Shown here piece after piece: positions 1 through 7,478 of a stretch of 45,334 nt of DNA. Position 1 is the first letter of the stretch, and every line of letters begins with the position of its first letter. The notes below the pieces were generated by a model. It was not told where the DNA came from and did not search any database. It saw nothing but the letters and a program-made list of their open reading frames with translations. Position numbers and translations under genes: made by a program. The stretch is from an uncultured Eubacteriaceae bacterium. Its GTDB lineage: Bacteria; Bacillota; Clostridia; Eubacteriales; Eubacteriaceae. The stretch spans positions 1 through 45,334 of the forward strand of contig CALMRA010000044.1 of the NCBI GenBank assembly GCA_937872065.1, in the 5' to 3' direction.

Positions 1-451
1 TCCCGACAAGCGGATACAGGAAAATTGCGCCCAGCGTTTTCAGCGAGGTCGGAAGCTTGATCTTTTTCAGCTCATAGACCACCCAGCCTGCGAGAAGACC
101 CGCAACCATGCCGCCGAGAAAACCCGCGCCGACCTGAGAGGCCAGCCATGCTCCGATCATCCCGGGGGCAAGTCCCGGCTTGTCTGCGATCGCGTAGGCA
201 ATGTAGCCTCCGAGTATCGGAACAAACAGTGTCAGACCGCCTTTGCCGATGAGTGCAAGTCCGGCGAGCCAGCCTTCCGTCGGTTCTGATGCGCCGAGCG
301 GATTAAGCATGACGGCCAGTGAATAGAGAATACCGCCGGCAACGATAAACGGGATCATATGCGAAGTCCCGGTCAGGATCCATCTTTTCAGTTTTGCGGC
401 AGTCGATTCGCCGTTCTTTTTCGGGGCTGCAGCCGTTTCTGTTTTAGCCAT
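1..451 (-). CDS. PTS fructose-type EIIC (partial, 3' end outside window)
   Basis: Membrane permease domain of a fructose/mannitol-family phosphotransferase system, which imports and phosphorylates a sugar together with its EIIA and EIIB partners. About 150 N-terminal residues are present; the rest lies beyond base 1. After a charged, Ala/Lys-rich leader come hydrophobic segments typical of fructose EIIC: a TGTSHMIPFIVAGGI-type first helix, the conserved region AYAIADKPGLAPG, and a Gly-rich helix around GAGFLGGMVAGLLAG. The ATG overlaps the TAA stop of the upstream EIIA gene by one base (TAATG), so the two are translationally coupled. The EIIB part is not visible and may follow downstream. The sugar cannot be read from the sequence. 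Confidence 0.9.
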   Translation of the reverse strand, partial: MAKTETAAAPKKNGESTAAKLKRWILTGTSHMIPFIVAGGILYSLAVMLNPLGASEPTEGWLAGLALIGKGGLTLFVPILGGYIAYAIADKPGLAPGMIGAWLASQVGAGFLGGMVAGLLAGWVVYELKKIKLPTSLKTLGAIFLYPLVG

Positions 452-906
452 TATTTTTCCTCCAGTGTTTCGGTAAGCAGGTCGTAGGCGCGGTCCGCAT
501 CGCTGTTGAGCAGTTCGTTTCTGAAATCTTCGTGAATCAGTCTGCGGGAAAGCTTAGCCAGCAGATCCAGGTGTGTGTTGCCGGCTTCCTTTTCGGGAAC
601 CGCCAGCATGATTGCAACCTTCGCTTCTTCTCCGGTTTCAGGATTCCATACCACAGGGCTGCTCATCTTCGCGAAAGCGATACCCGCTTCCATGACGTTG
701 TCTGTTTTTCCGTGAGGGAGCCCCATATCGAAACCTATTGCTGTCGGGGCAATTTGTTCTCTGGCCTGCACATCTTTATAGAAAGCGTCGACATCTTCTA
801 TTTTACCGGCTTCCTTCAGTGCTTCTGCCATCCGGTACAGGACGTCGTTTTTATCCGCTGCATCGATTCCGTACAGAACCGCTTTCCTGTCGAGCATTGA
901 ACTCAT
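451..906 (-). CDS. PTS fructose-type EIIA protein
   Basis: Cytoplasmic phosphocarrier of the fructose/mannitol EIIA family (PTS_EIIA_2); it takes phosphate from HPr and passes it to EIIB. The protein is 151 residues, the normal size of a single domain. The phosphorylated histidine is His65 in the family motif GLPHGK. The start at 906 has a strong GGAGG site; a second Met at codon 4 is possible but less well placed. First gene of an operon running off the left edge with the EIIC gene. Upstream lie two palindromic LacI/CcpA-like sites, which suggest sugar-dependent control. Confidence 0.93.
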   Translation of the reverse strand: MSSMLDRKAVLYGIDAADKNDVLYRMAEALKEAGKIEDVDAFYKDVQAREQIAPTAIGFDMGLPHGKTDNVMEAGIAFAKMSSPVVWNPETGEEAKVAIMLAVPEKEAGNTHLDLLAKLSRRLIHEDFRNELLNSDADRAYDLLTETLEEK

Positions 907-968
907 CGAGTTCCTCCGATCTGATTTGAATTCTATTGATTAATACGTGTGGAGCAGAATGTGTAGTT

Positions 969-982
969 CATAAGCGCTTATG
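969..982. promoter_or_regulatory. 14-bp perfect palindrome, LacI-family-like operator
   Basis: CATAAGCGCTTATG is a perfect 14-bp palindrome centred on the AAGCGCTT core that LacI-family regulators, including CcpA, tend to recognise. It lies about 65 bp upstream of the EIIA start, where a repressor of the PTS operon would act. The outer two bases on each side do not match the cre consensus, so a dedicated LacI-type repressor fits better than CcpA. Binding is inferred. Confidence 0.45.
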
Positions 983-1013
983 TTCTGATCTGTCTTTATT
1001 TTATGAGGCGGTG

Positions 1014-1028
1014 ATGTAAACGTACAGA
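1014..1028. promoter_or_regulatory. cre-like site
   Basis: ATGTAAACGTACAGA fits the catabolite responsive element consensus WTGNAANCGNWNNCW with one mismatch. It sits between the PTS operon (minus strand) and the HTH gene (plus strand), 45 bp from the palindrome at 969. CcpA control of a fructose-type PTS would be expected; the match alone is modest evidence. Confidence 0.35.
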
Positions 1029-1129
1029 TTCAACTTAAAATAAAACTTTTTACAAAAATCAGAGCCTTCGATTTTTGAAAAAAGCTTTTACAAAAAATGA
1101 AACAGGCTCAAATATTGTATGATTGAATC

Positions 1130-1657
1130 ATGAACAAATACGAAAAGCAGAACCGCCTGGACCTGATCAGGCGCTATATCGATGAAAATTATCAGGGTAA
1201 GACGGAGGAACACGTCAAGCTTAAAGCGCTCCGGATGTCAGAGGAGATCTGCGACGCGGAGGCAGCGCCTAAATTTGCTTACTTCGGAGATAAAGAATTT
1301 ACGATCGATCTGACCACGAAGAAGACGTTCTCCGAGAAGCTTCTCTCGCTCATCGACGCGTCGGGAATGACAGATGCGGAGGTCTATAAGCGGGCGGAGG
1401 TGAGCCGGAAAGTATTCTCGAAGATCCGGACAAACAGGGATTATCATCCTGCGAAGCAGACAGCGATCGCCTTTGCCTTCGCGCTGGGCCTGGATCTTGA
1501 TCAGACGGACGATCTGCTGGAGAGGGCGGGCTACGCGCTCTCGCCGTGTTCAAAGGAGGATCTCGTCATCCGCTATTTTCTCGAGAACGATATGCACGAT
1601 CTGTTCGATCTGAACGAGACGCTCACGGATCTCAAGCTTGCCCCGCTCACCGCGTAG
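1130..1657 (+). CDS. Putative helix-turn-helix protein paired with a vWA protein
   Basis: A 175-residue soluble protein I do not recognise by name. The central part (roughly residues 65-150) reads like an XRE-type helical DNA-binding region: a segment around MTDAEVYKRAEVSRKVFSKI resembles helix-turn-helix, followed by a segment with GLDLDQTDDLLERAGYALS. The N-terminus (1-60) is highly charged and helical. No Shine-Dalgarno sequence is visible before the ATG; a TATGAT hexamer at 1118-1123 sits just upstream, so the message may be nearly leaderless. The vWA gene follows 94 bp downstream on the same strand. A regulatory or partner role is inference. Confidence 0.7.
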   Translation: MNKYEKQNRLDLIRRYIDENYQGKTEEHVKLKALRMSEEICDAEAAPKFAYFGDKEFTIDLTTKKTFSEKLLSLIDASGMTDAEVYKRAEVSRKVFSKIRTNRDYHPAKQTAIAFAFALGLDLDQTDDLLERAGYALSPCSKEDLVIRYFLENDMHDLFDLNETLTDLKLAPLTA

Positions 1658-1751
1658 ATGTCGCCTGACGGGAGACCTTTCGGATGTCGTGCTGTTTTAT
1701 GATAGAGATACAAAAACGACAGGCACAGCCGTCGATACAGGAGGCTTTATC

Positions 1752-2363
1752 ATGAAAAAACAGCTGGTATTTATACTGGACAGAAGCGGATCGATGTCGG
1801 GACTTGAAAAGGCCACGATTTCCGGATTTAACGAAACCATTCGGAAACACAGAGCGGCAGACACAGACTGCGCCGTCACGACTATTCTGTTCGACGATGA
1901 GATCGAGGTTCTGCACGATCATATGGATCTTGCGTACGTGCCGGAGCTTACGGAAAAGGAATACTTCACCCGGGGCTGTACGGCTCTGCTGGATGCGGTC
2001 GGGTCGACGCTTAACGGCGTTCGCAAAGGAGAGGACGATCTTGTCTTTGTCGTGATCACGACAGACGGCCTTGAAAACGCGAGCCGCGAGTACTCGTATC
2101 AGACTGTCAAACAGATGATTGAAAAACGGAAGAAGGATGGAGGCTGGGAATTCGTATTTCTCGGTGCCAATATCGACGCGCCGGAGGTCGCCCAGACTCT
2201 CGGAATCGACAGGAAGCACGCCGCGACGTACAAAGCGGATGAAAAGGGAACGCGGCTCAATTTCAATGCGGTCAGCGCGACCGCCTGCAAGTATTTCGGA
2301 GGCAGTGGTTTTGCGGAAGACTGGGATTCGGAGATCGTCGATTACGAAAAGAAAAACCGCTGA
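1752..2363 (+). CDS. von Willebrand factor A domain protein
   Basis: A 203-residue single-domain vWA protein without a signal peptide, so probably cytoplasmic. The metal-ion-dependent adhesion site is complete: DRSGS near residues 10-14, a Thr near 77 in GCTALLD, and Asp105 in TTDGLENAS. Such domains bind a divalent metal and mediate protein-protein contacts. The start is chosen at 1752 because AGGAGG lies at 1739-1744 with ideal spacing; the longer open frame upstream has no such support. It follows an HTH-like gene and is closed by a terminator at 2439. No enzymatic function can be assigned. Confidence 0.85.
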   Translation: MKKQLVFILDRSGSMSGLEKATISGFNETIRKHRAADTDCAVTTILFDDEIEVLHDHMDLAYVPELTEKEYFTRGCTALLDAVGSTLNGVRKGEDDLVFVVITTDGLENASREYSYQTVKQMIEKRKKDGGWEFVFLGANIDAPEVAQTLGIDRKHAATYKADEKGTRLNFNAVSATACKYFGGSGFAEDWDSEIVDYEKKNR

Positions 2364-2438
2364 GTCCGAAGCTGCCAAATTCTTCTGATCAGGGTATAAC
2401 TTAAAATCGATCTGACAATTACTACGGATAAACCTGGC

Positions 2439-2474
2439 GCCGTCGTTTCTGAGATAGAAACGGCGGCTTTTTTC
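2439..2474 (+). terminator. Rho-independent terminator after the vWA gene
   Basis: A 12-bp stem (GCCGTCGTTTCT with AGAAACGGCGGC, one wobble pair) around a 5-base loop, followed by six T residues. It separates the HTH/vWA unit from the Rrf2 operon promoter just downstream. Confidence 0.9.
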
Positions 2475-2503
2475 TGCGCTCCACAAATTTGAAATGCTGA
2501 CCG

Positions 2504-2542
2504 TTGACATCCCGTATCCATAGATTTACTATATCCATAGAT
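2504..2542 (+). promoter_or_regulatory. Promoter of the Rrf2 operon with duplicated operator
   Basis: TTGACA at 2504-2509 and TACTAT at 2527-2532 are separated by exactly 17 bp. The 11-mer TATCCATAGAT occurs twice, at 2515-2525 in the spacer and at 2532-2542 starting on the last base of the -10. This 17-bp phased direct repeat straddling the promoter is well placed for autorepression by the Rrf2 protein encoded immediately downstream. The operator role is inferred. Confidence 0.7.
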
Positions 2543-2566
2543 ATAATATATCGAAAGGAAATGAAT

Positions 2567-3052
2567 ATGAAAGTTCATCAGAGCGTGGAGCAGGGAATCT
2601 ATGTCGTACTGATGCTCGCGCTTGAAAAGGATCATAAGCCGGTCAAAAGCAGCGTGCTCAGCAGGATTCTCGGAGTTTCGGACTCTTATTTAAAAAAGAT
2701 TCTGCGAAAAATGGTCATCGCGGGTATTATCACATCGAATGCCAGAAGAGACGGCGGTTTTCAGCTGGCCAGACCGGTGGAAGAGCTGACCATTAACGAC
2801 GTTTATCATGCGCTTGAAGGCGAGGGCAACGAAATGAAGCTTTCGGGACTCGCTCATCAGATTTTCGACGAAGATGAAAAGCTCGCGGAGGACGAAAAGA
2901 GGGTCGTTGAAATTTTCGACAAGGCGTTTGACGCTTTTGAAAATGAACTGAAAAAAATCAGCATATCGGATCTGCTTTTTAAAACAGATTATACGAACGG
3001 CAAAACACACTGGAGCGACCGGATTCTCGAATCAAAATCGCAGACAGCTTAA
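2567..3052 (+). CDS. Rrf2-family transcriptional regulator (cysteine-free)
   Basis: A 161-residue winged-helix regulator of the Rrf2 family: N-terminal helices, recognition region VSDSYLKKILRKMVIAGII, then the wing RRDGGFQLAR and the family phrase ELTINDVYHALEG. Many Rrf2 proteins (IscR, NsrR) hold an Fe-S cluster through three cysteines, but this protein has no cysteine at all, so it must sense something else. The ATG at 2567 is preferred over 2561 because the GAAAGGAA site ends right at 2560. It starts a run with degV and a patatin gene (15 and 18 bp gaps), so it probably controls lipid functions and itself. Confidence 0.9.
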   Translation: MKVHQSVEQGIYVVLMLALEKDHKPVKSSVLSRILGVSDSYLKKILRKMVIAGIITSNARRDGGFQLARPVEELTINDVYHALEGEGNEMKLSGLAHQIFDEDEKLAEDEKRVVEIFDKAFDAFENELKKISISDLLFKTDYTNGKTHWSDRILESKSQTA

Positions 3053-3067
3053 ACGGGAAGAGAATAT

Positions 3068-3985
3068 ATGAATAACTATCAGATTATTACGGACGCCACC
3101 TGCGACATGAATCAGGAGATTCTGGATCAGAAGGATATACTCGTCATGCCGATGGAAATTGTCATGGACGACGGACAGATCTTTCAGCATTACCCTGACT
3201 TCAGGAATTTTTCAGCGGATGACTTTTATGAAGAGCTGAAGAAGGGAAATCTGGCACATACCTCTCAGATCACGCCGGCGCAGTATCTGTCGTTCTTTAC
3301 TTCGATTCTCGAGGAAGGAAAGGATATCCTGTATGTCTGCTTTTCCAGCGGTATGAGCAATATGGCGGCGAACGCTAAGAATGCGGCGGCAGAGCTTGAA
3401 GAACGATATCCGGGAAGAAATGTCATCGCCGTGGATTCGCTGGGTGCCTGCGGCGGCGAAGGGGTTCTGGCTGTCAGAGCGGCGGAAAACCGTGAAAACG
3501 GCATGAGCATTCAGGAAAACGCAGAGTGGCTTGAGAACAACAAGCTTAATCTTGCTCATTATTTTTCAGTTGACGATCTGATGTATCTTCATAAGGGAGG
3601 ACGGGTGAGCGCCGCAACTGCGATTGTCGGTTCGGCCCTCGACGTCAAGCCGATGATGTACGTCGATGATGAAGGAAAGCTCCTTGTCAATTCTACGGTC
3701 AGAGGGCGGAAGGCTTCCCTGAAAAAACTGATTGCATTTACGCAGAAATCCATTATCGATTCTGAAAACCAGATATTATACATCTCCGGAGCTGAATGTC
3801 GCGAAGATGCGGAGTGGCTGCGAAAAAAAGTTCTTGAAAAGATCCCCTGCAAAGATGTTATCATTACTACTGTCGGTCCGGTTATCGGAACGCATACCGG
3901 TCCGTCGCTTATATGCCTGTTCTCATTCGGAACCGGCAGAAAACCGGTGTCTGATATCGCCGGTGTAATCAGACGCCTTCAGTAG
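3068..3985 (+). CDS. DegV family protein (FakB-type fatty-acid-binding subunit)
   Basis: A 305-residue DegV/FakB protein. Family members bind a fatty acid and present it to the kinase FakA, so exogenous or recycled fatty acids enter phospholipid synthesis. Visible family signatures are the N-terminal ITDATCDM, the TSQITPAQY segment near residue 62, the FSSGMSN loop near 96, the LHKGGRVS motif in the middle and the C-terminal IGTHTGP motif. The length is normal. It lies between the Rrf2 gene and a patatin-like lipase, which could supply its ligand. The partner kinase is not in the window. Confidence 0.93.
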   Translation: MNNYQIITDATCDMNQEILDQKDILVMPMEIVMDDGQIFQHYPDFRNFSADDFYEELKKGNLAHTSQITPAQYLSFFTSILEEGKDILYVCFSSGMSNMAANAKNAAAELEERYPGRNVIAVDSLGACGGEGVLAVRAAENRENGMSIQENAEWLENNKLNLAHYFSVDDLMYLHKGGRVSAATAIVGSALDVKPMMYVDDEGKLLVNSTVRGRKASLKKLIAFTQKSIIDSENQILYISGAECREDAEWLRKKVLEKIPCKDVIITTVGPVIGTHTGPSLICLFSFGTGRKPVSDIAGVIRRLQ

Positions 3986-4003
3986 AGAGGAAATGCAGGG
4001 TTA

Positions 4004-4900
4004 ATGAAAATATACAGCAATGCGGACAAGCTGCCGCAGGGAGAAGCGCCGAAGACGGTCACTGAAGGCTGTCTCGTACTCGAAGGCGGCGCATGGCGCG
4101 GGATCTACACTCAGGGAGCGCTGGACGCGCTGATGGAAGAAGGAATCAACTTTCAGACGGTGACGGGAATTTCTGCAGGAGCGATGTCCGGTCTCGGATA
4201 CGTTTCCGGTCAGATCGGATTTTCCGGCAGGATCAACCTGACTTATCGTCACGATAAAAATTACTGCGGTCTCGGCGCCTATACGAGAGACAGCGGGGTC
4301 ACAGGTTTTTCCTACTTCTTTAACCGGATTATGCCCGACAACCACTTCGATATCAGCCGGTTCGCAGATCCTCGACGCAGATTTGTCGTCGCAGCTACGA
4401 ACTGCCATACGGGAGAAGCGGCATATTTTGAAAAGGGCAGCTGTGATATTTTCAAAGCAGTACAGGCATCCGCGACCGTACCCTATGCGTCAAAGCCTGT
4501 CGATATAGACGGGACTCCATATCTGGACGGCGGATGCGCGACGAAAATTCCATACCAGTGGGCGAAAGACAGCGGCTTTTCAAAAATCTTCGTGATCCGG
4601 ACACGCGACCGTACGTTCCGCAAGGAAGAAAGCGATCATGACAGGCTCAATCATTTCTTTTACAGGAAATATCCGAAGCTTGAGGAAGCTCTGGCAGTCG
4701 GAAACAGCAGCTACAACAAGCTGCTGGGACAGATCGAAGACGACGAGCGAACCGGCAGGACCTTCGTTCTGGCGCCGAAGAAGCCGGTGGAGATAAGCCG
4801 GTTTGAGGGCGATATGGAAGCCCTGGGCGAGCTTTACTGGAACGGCTACAATGAAATGCACGAGCATATGGAGGAGCTGAAAGAGTATCTGGCGAGCTAA
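4004..4900 (+). CDS. Patatin-like phospholipase
   Basis: A 298-residue bacterial patatin-family lipid acyl hydrolase, cytoplasmic by sequence. The catalytic dyad is visible: Ser57 in GISAG (GXSXG) and Asp175 in the DGG motif; the oxyanion-hole glycines are in LEGGAWRG near residues 26-33. Such enzymes release fatty acids from membrane phospholipids. It is the last gene of the Rrf2-DegV unit, 18 bp after degV, and is followed by a terminator. Together with a FakB-type protein this suggests deacylation and recycling of membrane fatty acids; that link is inference. Confidence 0.92.
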   Translation: MKIYSNADKLPQGEAPKTVTEGCLVLEGGAWRGIYTQGALDALMEEGINFQTVTGISAGAMSGLGYVSGQIGFSGRINLTYRHDKNYCGLGAYTRDSGVTGFSYFFNRIMPDNHFDISRFADPRRRFVVAATNCHTGEAAYFEKGSCDIFKAVQASATVPYASKPVDIDGTPYLDGGCATKIPYQWAKDSGFSKIFVIRTRDRTFRKEESDHDRLNHFFYRKYPKLEEALAVGNSSYNKLLGQIEDDERTGRTFVLAPKKPVEISRFEGDMEALGELYWNGYNEMHEHMEELKEYLAS

Positions 4901-4954
4901 AACCGCGGTTATTCCATCGTTACAAATGTAAATAGACAGAAATAAAATCAAAAG

Positions 4955-5010
4955 AAGGAACTCATCAGGATGATCACCGTTCAGGAAAATCAGCTTTGAG
5001 TTCCTTTTTT
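4955..5010 (+). terminator. Terminator after the patatin gene
   Basis: A 10-bp perfect stem (AAGGAACTCA and TGAGTTCCTT) with a long 32-base loop runs into a T tract. It lies between the plus-strand lipid operon and the 3' end of the convergent thiamine operon. Confidence 0.75.
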
Positions 5011-5019
5011 ATTCTTACA

Positions 5020-5946
5020 TTATTCAAACATTGAGATCTGCTCGCGCCGGACGGACTTCATCAGCCGATCTGTGACGATCTCATCTCCCCGCGGATGTCC
5101 TGTGAGCATCGGAGAATTCGGATCGTGGGCACAGGCGCGGTTCATGACATTTTTCGGGCTGCCGGTCGCGTAGCAGTAGACGCAGCCGTGGGCGCAGGTG
5201 TCATAGGTTCCGATATCGACGCTTTCGATGCATCGGCAGGCGTCCCGCTGGTTCGGGTCCTTCTTCACGTCGACGGGACAGTCGATGATTTTTTCGATCA
5301 TCTCCCGTTCGATACATGCGCCGTGCGCGATTCCGTATTCGGACAGGTCGATCTTTTCAGCGCAGGTGTACAGAGGCAGTCCGTACCTGCCGGCCGTTTC
5401 CGAAAACGCAGCGGCGATCTGGTGGATCTCGCTATCAGTCATCGACCGGAAGCGCTTCCGGCTGTTCTGATAGATATCGATAAAGCTGATGATACAACGC
5501 CGGGTCTTTGCGTGGAGCGCTTCGCACATCCGTTCGAACTGTTCGATATGCCAGGAAACCGTATGGGTCTCGTCGATAAAGACCGGGTCGTATCGCCAGA
5601 TGACGCGCTCCGGTCCGATCCTGTCGGAAAGCTCGGAAAAGGTCCGGATCAGCTCATTCTGATCGGGAAGTCCGGGCTCGATATCCCGGCCATAGGGTGT
5701 GAGCGTGAACTGGAAGTAATAGGGGAAGCCGAATGCATCGAAACGGTCGAGCCTGTCCAGCATCGGAGCAGGATTTTTCGTCCAGAATACGAAGCAGTCT
5801 ACCGTTTCAGGAGAGAGCGCGACCCGGCTCAGCCGGTTCGGGTTTCGAGGATTCGGGATCAGTACAAAGCCTTCGTCGAGACGGTTCATCAGCCAGTCGG
5901 AGTACAGCGCCGGAATGTCCGTCCGTCTGCTGGCGCTGACGATCAT
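5020..5946 (-). CDS. DUF1848 family protein with radical-SAM-like Cys cluster
   Basis: A 308-residue protein of the uncharacterised DUF1848 family. Recognisable parts are the N-terminus VSASRRTDIPA, the FWTKNP motif near 54-59, the FTLTPYG strand near 80-86, and a cysteine-rich C-terminus with C237, C239 and C251-X3-C255-X2-C258 followed by Tyr-Ala. CX3CX2C is the spacing of the [4Fe-4S] site of radical SAM enzymes, although here it is C-terminal rather than N-terminal. The ATG overlaps the thiD stop (ATGA), so the gene is translationally coupled to the last thiamine gene and lies behind the TPP riboswitch. The reaction is unknown; a role in thiamine or pyrimidine salvage is inferred from context only. 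Confidence 0.88.
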   Translation of the reverse strand: MIVSASRRTDIPALYSDWLMNRLDEGFVLIPNPRNPNRLSRVALSPETVDCFVFWTKNPAPMLDRLDRFDAFGFPYYFQFTLTPYGRDIEPGLPDQNELIRTFSELSDRIGPERVIWRYDPVFIDETHTVSWHIEQFERMCEALHAKTRRCIISFIDIYQNSRKRFRSMTDSEIHQIAAAFSETAGRYGLPLYTCAEKIDLSEYGIAHGACIEREMIEKIIDCPVDVKKDPNQRDACRCIESVDIGTYDTCAHGCVYCYATGSPKNVMNRACAHDPNSPMLTGHPRGDEIVTDRLMKSVRREQISMFE

Positions 5947-6737
5947 CTCATCTGCCAGCAGTGGTCCATCGGACCGGAGCCGTGTCCGAGGTCGAGCATC
6001 GCGGACAGCGCGCCGTTCAGATAGGTTTTTGCCTGCGCGATGCTGTCTTCGAGGGAGAGTCCGTCCGCGAGACCGCAGGCGATGGCGGAGGACAGCGTGC
6101 AGCCGGTTCCGTGGGTGTTCGGGTTGTCGATCCGTTTCGAATGGAACCAGTGAGTGTTTCCGTTTTCGTACAGCAGATCCGTCGCGTCCTTGATGCGGTG
6201 CCCGCCCTTGACGAGAATCGCGCCGTCGTAACGCTCCGCGATCTTCTGCGCTCCCCGAATCATGTCGTCCGCGCTCCGAACGGGGAAGCCGCACAGAACT
6301 TCGGTTTCTGGAATGTTCGGGGTGATCAGAGCCGCGGCCGGAATGAGCCTGCCGATCACGGCTTCCTGTGCTTCTTCGGAGAGCAGCCGGCTTCCGCTGG
6401 TCGAAACCATGACGGGATCCACGACGATGTTACGGGCGCCGTATTCGGCGAGCGTATCGACGATGACGTCGATGATCCGGCTGCTTGAGACCATGCCGAT
6501 TTTCACGCTGTCGGGAACGATGTCCGTGAAGACCGCGTCCAGCTGGGCCGCGACGAAGTCCGGATCCGTTTCCGCGATACCGAAAACGCCGGTCGTGTTC
6601 TGCGCGGTAAGGGCGGTGATCACGCTCATCCCGTACATGCCGTGAGCCGCGATGGTCTTGAGATCCGCCTGAATGCCGGCGCCGCCGCTGCAGTCGGAGC
6701 CTGCGATGGTCAGTACTTTTTTCATCTTATTGTTCAT
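5943..6737 (-). CDS. thiD: Hydroxymethylpyrimidine (phosphomethylpyrimidine) kinase
   Basis: A ribokinase-family enzyme that phosphorylates HMP and then HMP-phosphate to HMP-PP, the pyrimidine half of thiamine. The 264 residues include the N-terminal substrate motif TIAGSDCSGGAGIQADLKT and the C-terminal ATP/anion-hole motif THGTGCTLSSAIA. Two starts are possible: 6737 (used here) or the Met four codons in, at 6725; neither has a clear Shine-Dalgarno sequence. It lies 51 bp after thiE and overlaps the DUF1848 gene by four bases. Part of the TPP-riboswitch-controlled salvage operon. Confidence 0.96.
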   Translation of the reverse strand: MNNKMKKVLTIAGSDCSGGAGIQADLKTIAAHGMYGMSVITALTAQNTTGVFGIAETDPDFVAAQLDAVFTDIVPDSVKIGMVSSSRIIDVIVDTLAEYGARNIVVDPVMVSTSGSRLLSEEAQEAVIGRLIPAAALITPNIPETEVLCGFPVRSADDMIRGAQKIAERYDGAILVKGGHRIKDATDLLYENGNTHWFHSKRIDNPNTHGTGCTLSSAIACGLADGLSLEDSIAQAKTYLNGALSAMLDLGHGSGPMDHCWQMR

Positions 6738-6788
6738 TTATTTGAATTTCTGTTTTTTCTTTTAGAGAGCGTGGAGCTGTCGAAACAG

Positions 6789-7478
6789 TCAGGCTTCGAT
6801 CATTTCTTCGGAGAGCCTGAGAAGATTCCGGCATTCCCGCGCGATATCGTCAGCCGCGAAAATCGCGGAGACCAGCGCCACACCCGCGACACCTGTTCCT
6901 GCAAGCTCCGGCAGGTTATCCCGGGTGATCCCGCCGATCGCGACAACGGGAATATCGACGGCGCTGCAGATCGCCAGGAGCATTTCACGGGAAACCTCGA
7001 CCGCATCGAGCTTCGTCGAGGTCGGGAAGACAGCGCCGACACCGAGATAATCTGCTCCTGCTGCCTGCGCTGCGAGAGCCTGCTGCACCGTCTGGGCGGA
7101 TACGCCGATAATCATGTCCTCGCCGACTGCCGTCCGGACGTCTCCGGCTTCCATATCCGACTGCCCGACGTGGATCCCGTCGGCCCTGCACTTGAGGGCG
7201 ATCTCTACGCTGTCGTTGACGATCAGGGGGACGTTAGATGCGCGGCATTTCTGTTTGAAGATCTCCGCTTCGGCAAGAAAATCCTCCGGATCCAGATCCT
7301 TTTCCCGGATCTGCAGACAGGTCGCGCCGCCGGCCAGCGCGTCGTCGACCTGTTCGGCCAGTGTTCTGCGGCCAGTCCAGGCCCGATCTGTCACGGCGTA
7401 CAGGCACATCGCCCGTCTGACAGCTTTCGGATCACGCATTGTTTTATTCGATTTCTGATTCTGATCAGCGGAGTTCAT
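6789..7478 (-). CDS. thiE: Thiamine-phosphate synthase
   Basis: Joins HMP-PP and THZ-phosphate to thiamine phosphate. The protein is 229 residues with a TIM-barrel ThiE signature: QIREKDL, VNDS, HVGQSD, GVSAQT, GVGAVFPTSTK and the late AIGGI phosphate-binding segment. The start at 7478 overlaps the end of thiM by 14 bp; a later Met (MRDPKAV) has no ribosome binding site. It receives its two substrates from the flanking ThiM and ThiD kinases. Confidence 0.96.
   Translation of the reverse strand: MNSADQNQKSNKTMRDPKAVRRAMCLYAVTDRAWTGRRTLAEQVDDALAGGATCLQIREKDLDPEDFLAEAEIFKQKCRASNVPLIVNDSVEIALKCRADGIHVGQSDMEAGDVRTAVGEDMIIGVSAQTVQQALAAQAAGADYLGVGAVFPTSTKLDAVEVSREMLLAICSAVDIPVVAIGGITRDNLPELAGTGVAGVALVSAIFAADDIARECRNLLRLSEEMIEA

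Noticed and set aside
5095-6024. Long plus-strand open frame of about 309 codons opposite DUF1848
   Set aside because: It is antisense to a well-supported coding gene, has no recognisable domain and no ribosome binding site; it is a compositional shadow.
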